A stretch of DNA of 64,000 nucleotides from Ovoidimarina sediminis (lineage in GTDB: Bacteria > Pseudomonadota > Alphaproteobacteria > Rhodobacterales > Rhodobacteraceae): assembly GCF_032586175.1 (NCBI RefSeq), contig NZ_JAWHTE010000001.1, positions 186,001 to 250,000 of the forward strand, in the 5' to 3' direction. The notes under the pieces were generated by a model that did no database searches, was not told where the DNA came from, and saw only the letters and a list, made by a program, of their open reading frames with translations. Shown here piece after piece: positions 41,135-48,669 of this stretch; position 1 is the stretch's first letter; each line of letters begins with the position of its first letter. The position numbers and the translations under genes were made by a program.

Positions 41135-41884
41135 ATGAAACCTGCTGTTCTTCTTACCGTTCTTGCCGCCACGCTGGGCACCCCGGCGCTTGCACAGTCG
41201 AGCCTCGGGCTGACCGGGGCGGTTCTGAGCTTTGGCCAGGATGACGGCACGGGCGCGGGCGCGTTCGGAACGGTGGCCGGGGATTTCGCGATCACCGAGC
41301 ATCACGGGATCCAGTTCGATCTTGGTCTCGAAGAGACGCGGGCGGGCACGATCGGCACGGCGGGCGCGCATCTCTACATGACCCCGCAGGCGGGCCAGAA
41401 ATACGGGATCTTCGCGGCGGTCGGGGATATGGACGGACGGTCGGCGACCTACGGCCTTCTGGGGGCCGAAGGGATCTTCGCCGTGGCCCCCAGAACGGCG
41501 CTGGAGGTGCGGGGCGGCGTGGGCGTAGCCTCGCAATCGAGCCTCGACTTCCTGTTCGTGGAGGGGGATCTTTACCACGACCTGACCGATGACCTGAGCG
41601 TTCATGGCGGACTGACGCTTGCGGAGTTCGACGAGATCGGGTTGTCGGCCACGGGGTATGAGGCGCGTTTGGGCGTGACCTACAAGCCCGAGGGGCAGCC
41701 CTGGGGTGTCTTTGCCGAGGTGGCGCGTGACGGGCTTCACGGGTTGACCGGGGACGCGCCGGTAACCTCGGTTCGGGTGGGCGTGAGCTTCGAATTCGGG
41801 AACACGCGGCGCGGCGGCCCCGCCTCGCGGCCCTTCCGGGCGCCCGATCCGGTGGGGTCACTGCTGCGTCGGGATATGTTCTGA
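41135..41884 (+). CDS. Outer-membrane beta-barrel-like protein of unknown function
   Basis: A 249-residue exported protein with a standard signal peptide (MKPAVLLTVLAATLGTPALAQ). After it come alternating hydrophobic/polar strands typical of a small beta barrel (GLTGAVLSFGQDDGTGAGAFG, ALEVRGGVGVASQSSLDFLFVEGDLYHDL). The last strand before a short tail ends VGVSFEFG, but 27 further residues follow, so the usual terminal aromatic is only approximated by the final RRDMF. No family was recognised. The start is ATG at 41135. The upstream 200 bp include an AT-rich stretch (41000-41045) suited to a promoter. Confidence 0.72.
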   Translation: MKPAVLLTVLAATLGTPALAQSSLGLTGAVLSFGQDDGTGAGAFGTVAGDFAITEHHGIQFDLGLEETRAGTIGTAGAHLYMTPQAGQKYGIFAAVGDMDGRSATYGLLGAEGIFAVAPRTALEVRGGVGVASQSSLDFLFVEGDLYHDLTDDLSVHGGLTLAEFDEIGLSATGYEARLGVTYKPEGQPWGVFAEVARDGLHGLTGDAPVTSVRVGVSFEFGNTRRGGPASRPFRAPDPVGSLLRRDMF

Positions 41885-41899
41885 GGCATGAAATGCGTG

Positions 41900-41925
41900 G
41901 CGCGGGCCTTTTCAGGGGCCCGCGC
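41900..41925 (+). terminator. Hairpin between the barrel-protein gene and trmFO
   Basis: Stem GCGCGGGCC / GGCCCGCGC (9 bp) with loop TTTTCAGG begins 16 bases after the stop codon and ends 20 bases before trmFO. No T-run follows. Confidence 0.6.
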
Positions 41926-41945
41926 TTGGCGTATCTCCCCCGCCC

Positions 41946-43307
41946 ATGAGCGAACTTCACATCATTGGCGGCGGCATGGCCGGGTCGGAGGCCGCCTGGC
42001 AGGCGGCGGAGGCCGGGGTGCGCGTCGTCCTGCACGAGATGCGGCCCGAAGTCGGCACCTTTGCGCACAAGACGGGCCAGCTTGCCGAAATGGTCTGTTC
42101 CAATTCGTTCCGGTCGGACGATGACGAACAGAACGCAGTGGGGCTTCTGCACTGGGAGATGCGGGAGGCCGGCGGCCTTCTGATCCGCATGGCGGACCGG
42201 CATCGGTTGCCCGCCGGCGGAGCGCTGGCGGTGGATCGGGACGCCTTTGCCGACGAGATCACCGCGACGCTGAAAGCGCATCCCAACGTGACGGTCGAGC
42301 ATGGCGAGATCACCGCCCTGCCCGAGGACGGGCAGTGGATCATCGCAACGGGGCCCCTGACCTCTTCGGCGCTGGCGGAGGCCATCCTGGCCGAGACCGA
42401 TACGGAAGCGCTGGCGTTCTTCGACGCGATCGCGCCGATCGTCTATGCCGAGACGGTGGATATGGACGTAGCGTGGCGGCAATCGCGCTATGACAAGGGC
42501 GAGACGGAGGAGGAGCGCACCGCTTACCTCAACTGCCCGATGACGAAGGCCGAATACGAGGCGTTCATCGACGCGCTTCTGGCCGCCGAAAAGACCGAAT
42601 TCAAGGAAGGCGAGACGGCGGGCTATTTCGACGGCTGCCTGCCGATCGAGGTGATGGCCGAGCGCGGCCGCGAAACGTTGCGCTTCGGGCCGATGAAGCC
42701 CGTGGGCCTGACGAACCCTCACCAGCCGGAGCAGAAGCCCTATGCGGTGGTGCAGCTGAGGCGCGACAACAAGCTGGGCACACTCTACAACATCGTGGGC
42801 TTTCAGACGAAGATGAAATACGGGGCGCAGACAGAGGTTTTGCGCATGATCCCGGGGCTTTCCGAGGCGAAATTCGCGCGACTGGGCGGGATTCACCGGA
42901 ACACTTTCCTGAATTCGCCCCGGCTTCTCGACGATCAGATGCGGCTGCGGTCGCGGCCCCGTATCCGGTTCGCCGGGCAGATCACGGGGGTCGAGGGATA
43001 CGTGGAATCGGCGGCGATGGGCCTTCTGGCCGGGCGGCTGGCGGTGGCGGAACTGCGGGGTGAGACCCTGGCGCCCGTGCCGCCGACGACGGCCACGGGG
43101 GCCCTGGTGACACATATCACCGGGGGCGCCGATGCGAAGACGTTTCAGCCGATGAACGTGAATTTCGGGCTGTTCCCGCCGGTGGATGCGAAGGGCGGGC
43201 GCAAGGGGCGGCGCGACCGTTACAAGGCCTATACCGACCGGGCGAAGGCGGATTGGGCGGCGTGGCTTCGTGGCGCGGGGCTGGACGCTCAGGCAGGCGC
43301 CGCTTAA
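41946..43307 (+). CDS. trmFO: Methylenetetrahydrofolate-tRNA-(uracil-5-)-methyltransferase TrmFO
   Basis: Folate- and FAD-dependent enzyme that makes ribothymidine at position 54 of tRNA. The 453-residue protein starts with the FAD fingerprint IIGGGMAGSEAAWQAAEAGV. It continues through the GidA-like region: QLAEMVCSNSFRSD (with the conserved cysteine), YLNCPMTKAEYEAF, FDGCLPIEVMAERG and the late GVEGYVESAAMGLLAG. The start is ATG at 41946. It is the first of a run of same-strand genes (methyltransferase, gluQ) with tight spacing. Length and motifs are typical. Confidence 0.96.
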   Translation: MSELHIIGGGMAGSEAAWQAAEAGVRVVLHEMRPEVGTFAHKTGQLAEMVCSNSFRSDDDEQNAVGLLHWEMREAGGLLIRMADRHRLPAGGALAVDRDAFADEITATLKAHPNVTVEHGEITALPEDGQWIIATGPLTSSALAEAILAETDTEALAFFDAIAPIVYAETVDMDVAWRQSRYDKGETEEERTAYLNCPMTKAEYEAFIDALLAAEKTEFKEGETAGYFDGCLPIEVMAERGRETLRFGPMKPVGLTNPHQPEQKPYAVVQLRRDNKLGTLYNIVGFQTKMKYGAQTEVLRMIPGLSEAKFARLGGIHRNTFLNSPRLLDDQMRLRSRPRIRFAGQITGVEGYVESAAMGLLAGRLAVAELRGETLAPVPPTTATGALVTHITGGADAKTFQPMNVNFGLFPPVDAKGGRKGRRDRYKAYTDRAKADWAAWLRGAGLDAQAGAA

Positions 43308-43318
43308 CGTCGCCCCCC

Positions 43319-43933
43319 ATGGGCGAGGAGATTTTCGAGAAGATCTATCAGGCGCGCTCTGCCGAAGCGCAGCGGGAGATCTATGACACGTGGTCGGAGA
43401 CCTACGACGCCGATGTGAAGGCGCAAGGTTACGCGACCCCGGCGCGGATGGCCGCGGCGCTGGCCGGCGTGATGGAGCGCTACGATGCGCCGATCCTCGA
43501 TTTCGGCTGTGGCACGGGGTTGTCGGGCGCGGCGCTGGCCGGGGTCGGGTTCACAGTGATCGATGGCGTCGATATCTCGGAAGGCATGATGGCGTCGGCC
43601 GGGGCGCGCGGGGTCTATCGCGACCTGAGGGTCATTCCCGTGGGAGAGCCGTTTTCGGTGGCGCCCGGTACCTATGGTGCGATTGCCGCCGTGGGCGTAA
43701 TCGGATCGGGGGCAGCGCCCCTATCGGTTCTGGATGACCTGGCGGCGTGCCTTGCAAGCGGGGGATATCTGACCTTTTCGTTCAACGACCACACGTTGGA
43801 AGACCCGGCCTATGAAGCCTGGGTGCGGGGCGAAGTGGATGCGGGACGGATGGGGTTGCGGCACCGGGATTATGATGCGCACCTGACCGGGCTCGACATG
43901 AAATCGGCCGTCTATATCCTTGAAAAATCCTGA
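43319..43933 (+). CDS. Class I SAM-dependent methyltransferase
   Basis: Predicted methyltransferase of 204 residues. Motif I is ILDFGCGTGLSGAAL (about 58-72), followed by VDISEGMMASA (motif Post I). A motif IV-like region is IAAVGVIGSGAAPL and the late fold is GGYLTFSFNDHT. The N-terminal YDTWSETYDADV resembles TPR-associated methyltransferases of unassigned substrate. The start is ATG at 43319, 12 bp after trmFO. Its end overlaps gluQ by 14 bp. The substrate is unknown; an RNA or small-molecule target is equally possible. Confidence 0.85.
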   Translation: MGEEIFEKIYQARSAEAQREIYDTWSETYDADVKAQGYATPARMAAALAGVMERYDAPILDFGCGTGLSGAALAGVGFTVIDGVDISEGMMASAGARGVYRDLRVIPVGEPFSVAPGTYGAIAAVGVIGSGAAPLSVLDDLAACLASGGYLTFSFNDHTLEDPAYEAWVRGEVDAGRMGLRHRDYDAHLTGLDMKSAVYILEKS

Positions 43934-44798
43934 GTTTCGCACGCGGTTTGCGCCTTCACCCACGGGGCCCCTGCACCTGGGGCATGCCTATTCGGCGATG
44001 CTGGCCCATGACATGGCGCGGGCGGCGGGCGGTGCGTTCCTGCTGCGGATCGAGGATATCGATCAGGCGCGGGCGCGGGACGAGTGGGAGCAGGCGATCT
44101 ATGAGGATCTGGCGTGGCTTGGCCTGACATGGGAAACGCCCGCTTTGCGGCAGTCGGAGCGGAGCGCGGTGTATCGGGAGGGGGTGGACGGGCTTTGGGC
44201 GGAGGGGCTTTTGTTCGCCTGTTCCTGCAACCGGCGGGACGTGCGCGCCGCGGCGGCCGCACCGAACGAGGGGGAGCCTGTCTTCGGCCCTGACGGGATC
44301 GTCTATCCCGGGACGTGCCGGGCGCGGAAGAGCGAGGGGCACGGGCCTCCGCCAGAGGGCTATGCATTGCGGCTCGACATGGCCGCGGCGCTTGAGCGGG
44401 CCGGGATCGGGGCCGTGGCCTTCGAGGAAACCGGCACCGGCCCCGCGGGCGAGACGGGCCGGATCGAGGTGGGCGGCGCAGAGATGATCCGGGGCGTCGG
44501 GGACGTGGTTCTGGCGCGGCGGGATATGGGGACGTCTTACCACCTGTCGGTGGTGATCGACGATGCCGCGCAGGGGATCAGCCACGTGGTGCGGGGGCAG
44601 GATCTGTTCGAGGCGACGCAGATACACGTGGTGTTGCAGCGCCTGCTGGGGCTTCCGACGCCCGTCTATCACCATCACCGGCTGATCCGGGACGACGCGG
44701 GCAAACGGCTGGCGAAGCGGGACGATGCGCGGGCGATCCGGACCTATCGCGCCGACGGCGCAAGCCCGGCCGACATCCGCTGCATGGTGGGGCTTTAA
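43920..44798 (+). CDS. gluQ: Glutamyl-Q tRNA(Asp) synthetase
   Basis: Truncated glutamyl-tRNA synthetase paralogue that attaches glutamate to queuosine in the tRNA(Asp) anticodon. The 292-residue protein has the class I HIGH-type motif HLGH (19-22), FLLRIEDIDQARARDEWE, and a zinc-type CSC...Y...C group (FACSC, YPGTCR). The KMSKS-like AGKRLAKRDDA is also present, and the anticodon-binding domain is absent, as expected. The start is TTG at 43920 inside the end of the methyltransferase gene; no ATG precedes the catalytic core. It overlaps the AraC gene end by 4 bp. Confidence 0.93.
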   Translation: MKNPEFRTRFAPSPTGPLHLGHAYSAMLAHDMARAAGGAFLLRIEDIDQARARDEWEQAIYEDLAWLGLTWETPALRQSERSAVYREGVDGLWAEGLLFACSCNRRDVRAAAAAPNEGEPVFGPDGIVYPGTCRARKSEGHGPPPEGYALRLDMAAALERAGIGAVAFEETGTGPAGETGRIEVGGAEMIRGVGDVVLARRDMGTSYHLSVVIDDAAQGISHVVRGQDLFEATQIHVVLQRLLGLPTPVYHHHRLIRDDAGKRLAKRDDARAIRTYRADGASPADIRCMVGL

Positions 44799-45760
44799 GG
44801 GCGGCGGGAGGCCCGCGTTTCGGACGGGGCCTCGCCGAACATGCGGCGGTATTCGGAGGCGAAACGCCCGAGATGGGTGAAGCCATAGGCGAAGGCGAGG
44901 GTCGTGACCCGCGCCCCGGGATCGCCGAGAAGCGCGGCACGGACGGCGCGCAGGCGCTCGCGGCGCAGATAAGTCATCGGCGGGAAGCCGGTGGCGGCGC
45001 GGAAATGGGCGTTGAGGGTGCGGGCGGGCACGCCTGCCACGGCCACCAGATCGCCGAGCGTGATCGGCTGATCGAGCGCGGCATGGATGTAATCGATGAC
45101 CCGGCGGACATCGCGGCTGATCGCACCGCAGGCGGGCGCGCCGAGGAGCGCCGCGTGGGAATGGGGGTGATAGAGGAGGAGCGCCCCGGCCACCGTCGCC
45201 TCGAAATGCCGCCGGCGGCAGGGATCGTCGAGCGGGTTTTCCCCGTCGGGGATGCCTGCGGTGAGCATCCTAAGGGTTTCGGACAGGATGCGGTCCGGGC
45301 GCCCGGTGAGGTCGAGCGCGCAGTCGAAGGTCACCGCGCCCTGGACGTGGTGGCAGGAGAGACGCTCAAGCTCGCCCTCGATCAGGCGGCGGGAGAGCAT
45401 GAGCGAGACGCGCGAGGACCCTGCCGGGATCGAGAGCCGGGTGTCGGCGGCGGGCGAGGTGATGCCGCCTCGCGCGCCAGCACAGGTGACGCCGTCGCCC
45501 TTGCTGTCGAGCCGCATGGCGCCCGCAACCGGCAGCGAGACGGTGTAATCCCCTGCCCCGCCCGGCATGGAGATATCGACATCGGCGCCATAGGACAGCT
45601 CTGACACATAGCTGTCGGTGGCGCGCCAGACCGCGACGCGGCTCAAGCGGCGCGCATCGCGTTGGCCCACGGATGTGAGGCGGAGGTGCTTGGCGGCGAG
45701 GAAGGCCGAAAGCTCATCGGGATCGGCGGTGTCGAGGACCGTATGGGTGTGAGGGATCAT
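44795..45760 (-). CDS. AraC family transcriptional regulator
   Basis: Predicted activator of 321 residues. The N-terminal half resembles the AraC-binding-like (cupin-type) sensor domain (LSYGADVDISMPGGAGDYTVSLPVAG). The C-terminal 100 residues contain two helix-turn-helix units (TLGDLVAVAGVPARTLNAHF, then TTLAFAYGFTHLGRFASEYRRMFG), the AraC signature. The start is ATG at 45760, where the conserved sequence begins; a longer in-frame extension overlaps the divergent promoter. It is transcribed divergently from an unknown gene at 45922, with a 20-bp near-palindrome between them, so it may control that gene and itself. Confidence 0.9.
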   Translation of the reverse strand: MIPHTHTVLDTADPDELSAFLAAKHLRLTSVGQRDARRLSRVAVWRATDSYVSELSYGADVDISMPGGAGDYTVSLPVAGAMRLDSKGDGVTCAGARGGITSPAADTRLSIPAGSSRVSLMLSRRLIEGELERLSCHHVQGAVTFDCALDLTGRPDRILSETLRMLTAGIPDGENPLDDPCRRRHFEATVAGALLLYHPHSHAALLGAPACGAISRDVRRVIDYIHAALDQPITLGDLVAVAGVPARTLNAHFRAATGFPPMTYLRRERLRAVRAALLGDPGARVTTLAFAYGFTHLGRFASEYRRMFGEAPSETRASRRP

Positions 45761-45885
45761 GGCGCGGATTTCAGCGCAGGCCGCCCGACCGGCAAAGGAA
45801 GACGTTGGGTCACTTCCCCGCAGAAACCTGCCGAAAGCGGATAGTCCTGCCGTTGCCGGATATCGGCATGGGGTGCGGACGGCCA

Positions 45886-45905
45886 CCGTCCCGTCGACGC
45901 GACGG
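45886..45905. promoter_or_regulatory. Near-palindrome between the AraC regulator and the divergent unknown gene
   Basis: CCGTCCCGTC / GACGCGACGG pairs at 9 of 10 positions and lies 16 bases before the unknown gene. A second inverted pair, TGCCG (45854-45858) and CGGCA (45864-45868), lies further up. Both are candidate regulator sites. Confidence 0.45.
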
Positions 45906-45921
45906 CCAGACGGAGACTCCC

Positions 45922-46530
45922 ATGCGCCCCTTTTCATACCACCACGGAACGTTGATCGACCGCCTTGTCGCGGCGCGCACCGCGGCCCCGATGCTGGAGC
46001 GGATGTGCGCCGATCCCCGGCGGGATGTCTTCTTCGACAGGTCGGACTGGGTGAGCGTCTATGCCGATGCGGCAAACACGGTGCGGCGGGATCAGGGGCG
46101 GCTGACGGCGACCCGGGCGATCACGCTGCAGGGGCGGATGATCTGGCTGGTGCGCGCGCGGGCGTTCAAGCGGGCCTATCATTCGCGGGCGGGCACCGCA
46201 GAGGCTGCATTCCGGGATGCCGAAACCGCCTGGAGCCGGAGAGCCGCGATGCGGGTGCATCGCGACGAGTTGCAGCGGGTCGTGCGGGATCTGCGGTTCG
46301 GGCGGGTGCGGTACCCGATCACCGTCGACGATGCCTATGCCTCGCCCCTGTGCGAGGAGGGGGTGGACGGGTTTCTGCGAAGCTTCGGACTGGGCCGGTT
46401 CAGAACCTTCCCCGGCTGGTTCATCGCCTGGGCCTTCGCGCTCGACCGGCAGGTCGGCTTCGTGATCTGGGAGGCGCACCTGCGACAGGCCGGGCCTGCC
46501 CACGGCGAGGAGGCCGCGCGCGGGTCCTAG
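45922..46530 (+). CDS. Protein of unknown function divergent from the AraC regulator
   Basis: I do not recognise this 202-residue protein. It has no signal peptide or clear membrane helix. It is rich in Arg and aromatic residues, with a long basic helix (RMIWLVRARAFKRAYHSRAG). A conserved-looking C-terminal segment (VDGFLRSFGLGRFRTFPGWFIAWAFALDRQVGFVIWEAHL) follows. The start is ATG at 45922 with CGGAG seven bases upstream. It overlaps the end of convergent hisI by 4 bp. Good coding character and a dedicated divergent regulator argue it is real and regulated. Confidence 0.72.
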   Translation: MRPFSYHHGTLIDRLVAARTAAPMLERMCADPRRDVFFDRSDWVSVYADAANTVRRDQGRLTATRAITLQGRMIWLVRARAFKRAYHSRAGTAEAAFRDAETAWSRRAAMRVHRDELQRVVRDLRFGRVRYPITVDDAYASPLCEEGVDGFLRSFGLGRFRTFPGWFIAWAFALDRQVGFVIWEAHLRQAGPAHGEEAARGS

Positions 46531-46886
46531 GCCTCGGGCTCCATGAGTTCCACCTCCGCCCCGTCGCGGACACTCGTGTAGAAGCAGGTGCGGCGGTTGG
46601 TGTGGCAGGCCGGGCCGGTCTGACGGACGATAAGGAGGAGTGTGTCGCGATCGCAATCGACGCGGAGATCGGCCAGTTCCTGCACGTGGCCGGAGGTTTC
46701 ACCCTTGACCCAGAAGGCCTGACGGGAGCGGGACCAGTAGGTGACGCGGCCGGTTTCGAGGGTGCGGGCCACGGCTTCAGCGTTCATCCAGGCCATCATC
46801 AGGACTTCGCCCGAGGCCTCGTCCTGCGCGATGGCCGGGATCAGGCCCTGGGCGTTGTAACTCAGGCTTGAAGGATCGAAGGGCAT
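46527..46886 (-). CDS. hisI: Phosphoribosyl-AMP cyclohydrolase
   Basis: Third enzyme of histidine biosynthesis; opens the adenine ring of phosphoribosyl-AMP. The 119-residue protein has EVLMMAWMNAEAVARTLETG, TYWSRSRQAFWVKGETSGH and the metal-binding DCDRDTLL. The cysteine-rich end QTGPACHTNRRTCFY is also present, all as in monofunctional HisI. The fused HisE domain is absent, as usual in Alphaproteobacteria. The start is ATG at 46886. It stands apart from other his genes and is divergent from the NifU-like gene (59 bp). Confidence 0.96.
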   Translation of the reverse strand: MPFDPSSLSYNAQGLIPAIAQDEASGEVLMMAWMNAEAVARTLETGRVTYWSRSRQAFWVKGETSGHVQELADLRVDCDRDTLLLIVRQTGPACHTNRRTCFYTSVRDGAEVELMEPEA

Positions 46887-46945
46887 GGCGCGTCTTTCCC
46901 GTTGCGGTCGAATGCCCTATCTAGGGGCAGACGACGGAAAGGGCC

Positions 46946-47395
46946 ATGGCAGAGACCGACCTCATAAAGCTTTATTCCGGGAAGATCCTGGCGCTGGCGG
47001 CGGAGATTCCGCATACCGGGCGGCTGGATGCGCCGGACGGAACCGCGACCAAGCGGTCGCCGCTGTGCGGATCGAATGTGACGGTCGACGTGCGTGTGGC
47101 GGATGGCCGGATCGCTGATTTCGCCCAGGATGTGCGGGCCTGCGCGCTGGGCCAGGCCTCGGCCTCGGTGCTTGGTGCGGTAGCGATCGGGCGGACGCGG
47201 GACGAGATCGAGCGGGCGCGCGATGCGCTTGAGGCGATGCTGACGGCGGACGGGCCAGCCCCCGAGGCCCCGTTCGAGGGGTTCGAGGTGTTGATCCCGG
47301 CGCGGGAGTTCAGGAACCGGCACAAATCCATCCTGCTCGCGCTGGAGGCCACGGCGGAGGCGATGAAGCAGGCCGAGCAAGCGGCCTGCGCCTGA
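46946..47395 (+). CDS. NifU/IscU-like iron-sulfur scaffold family protein, third cysteine replaced
   Basis: Small protein of the IscU/SufU N-terminal fold (149 residues), possibly a scaffold or zinc-binding partner in iron-sulfur cluster formation. Cysteines C41 (PLCGSNVTVDV) and C66 (VRACALGQASASV) match the first two ligands. The third ligand position reads RHKSILLALEA: His126 is followed by Lys127 instead of Cys. Cluster assembly on this protein is therefore uncertain. The start is ATG at 46946. It is convergent with the sugar dehydrogenase gene (4 bp). Its neighbour hisI is unrelated, and no isc/suf genes are near. Confidence 0.85.
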   Translation: MAETDLIKLYSGKILALAAEIPHTGRLDAPDGTATKRSPLCGSNVTVDVRVADGRIADFAQDVRACALGQASASVLGAVAIGRTRDEIERARDALEAMLTADGPAPEAPFEGFEVLIPAREFRNRHKSILLALEATAEAMKQAEQAACA

Positions 47396-47399
47396 GCCC

Positions 47400-48503
47400 C
47401 TAGCCCCCCGGCACCATCCGGTAGGCCGCGCCCTGCCCCACGGACAGAAACCAGATCGCGCCATCGGGCGCTTCCACGATATCGCGGACGCGGGCGGTTT
47501 CGTCGTCTTCGATGCGTTCGGCTTCGGTGAGCCTGTCGCCGTCACGGTCGAGCCGGGAGATCAGCCCGAACTTGAGCGAGCCGACGAAGATATCGCCCGC
47601 CCATTCGGGCCAGAGCGCGCCGGAATAGATCATCATGCCCGAGGGTGCGATCGAAGGATCCCAGTAGTGGACCGGCTGTTCCATGCCGTCCTGCGCCGTG
47701 CCGATGCCGATCTTCGCGCCGCTGTAATGGGTGCCGTAGGAAATGATGGGCCAGCCATAGTTGGCGCCCTTCGCGATCCGGTTCACCTCGTCCCCGCCGC
47801 GGGCGCCGTGTTCGTTGACCCAGAGCGTCCCGTCAGCGTCGAGGGCCGCGCCTTGCGGGTTGCGGTGGCCGTAGGACCAGATTTCGGGCTCAGCGCCCGG
47901 GGTGCCGGTGAAGGGATTGTCGGCAGGCACGGAGCCGTCGCGGGCGATGCGGATGACCGAGCCGTTGTGGCGCGAGAGATCCTGTGCCGAGGGCCGATTG
48001 CCCCGGTCGCCCGTGGTGAGGAAGAGGTGGCCGTCGGCGGCCTCGACAATGCGGCTGCCGAAATGGCGCCCGCCGGAGGAGCCTTCGGACATCTCGAAGA
48101 TCACGCGCGTGCCTTCCAGCGCGGTACCGTCGGCAGACAGGCTCCCGGCGGCGAGCGCGGTGCCTGCCCCGTCGTCTTGGCGGATCGAGAAGCTGAGAAA
48201 GACCTCGCGGGTTTCGGCGAAATCGCGCGGGACCATTACGTCAAGAAGACCACCCTGCCCCTCAGCCTCCACCTCGGGCACGCCCGAGACGTCAAGGCGC
48301 GTGCCGTCGGGCCGGATGTGCAGGAGGCGCCCGTCACGCTCAGTGACAAGGATGCCCCCGTCAGGCAGGAAAGCGATGCCCCATGGCTCTTCCAGGCCGG
48401 TGATTTCGGCGGTGACCGCGGCCCTGCCGGCGGATGTGTCGAGCGCGAGGGCGGGCCCTGCGAGGAGCGCCAGGAGGGCGGCGGCGAGGAGGGATCTCAG
48501 CAT
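47400..48503 (-). CDS. PQQ-dependent sugar dehydrogenase, exported
   Basis: Periplasmic aldose sugar dehydrogenase of the glucose/sorbosone dehydrogenase family (six-bladed propeller, PQQ cofactor). The 367-residue protein has a signal peptide (MLRSLLAAALLALLAGPALA). Family landmarks are EEPWGIAFLPDGGILVTERDGRL, GGRHFGSRI, LFLTTGDRGNR, IWSYGHRNPQGAALD and WVNEHGARGGDEVN, including the His/Arg residues expected near PQQ and calcium. The start is ATG at 48503 with GGAG upstream. It is transcribed divergently from livJ. No PQQ-synthesis genes are in view, so cofactor supply is unknown. Confidence 0.93.
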   Translation of the reverse strand: MLRSLLAAALLALLAGPALALDTSAGRAAVTAEITGLEEPWGIAFLPDGGILVTERDGRLLHIRPDGTRLDVSGVPEVEAEGQGGLLDVMVPRDFAETREVFLSFSIRQDDGAGTALAAGSLSADGTALEGTRVIFEMSEGSSGGRHFGSRIVEAADGHLFLTTGDRGNRPSAQDLSRHNGSVIRIARDGSVPADNPFTGTPGAEPEIWSYGHRNPQGAALDADGTLWVNEHGARGGDEVNRIAKGANYGWPIISYGTHYSGAKIGIGTAQDGMEQPVHYWDPSIAPSGMMIYSGALWPEWAGDIFVGSLKFGLISRLDRDGDRLTEAERIEDDETARVRDIVEAPDGAIWFLSVGQGAAYRMVPGG

Positions 48504-48570
48504 GTCGTACTCCGGGATTGGGGGATTTTCCTTTGAGATAGGGGTATTGACGCCCCGTGCCACCGGAAAC

Positions 48571-48583
48571 TGACCTTAGGTCA
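48571..48583. promoter_or_regulatory. Perfect palindrome in the sugar dehydrogenase-livJ intergenic region
   Basis: TGACCTTAGGTCA has perfect 6-bp arms around one base. It lies 68 bp upstream of the sugar dehydrogenase start and 87 bp upstream of livJ, so it could serve either promoter. Confidence 0.45.
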
Positions 48584-48669
48584 CGGAGATTTCATGCCCT
48601 TTTCAATTGCGCCTGTTGGAATTAACGTCGCGTCCAGTCGAACAACAAAAAACGACATGGGAGATACGA

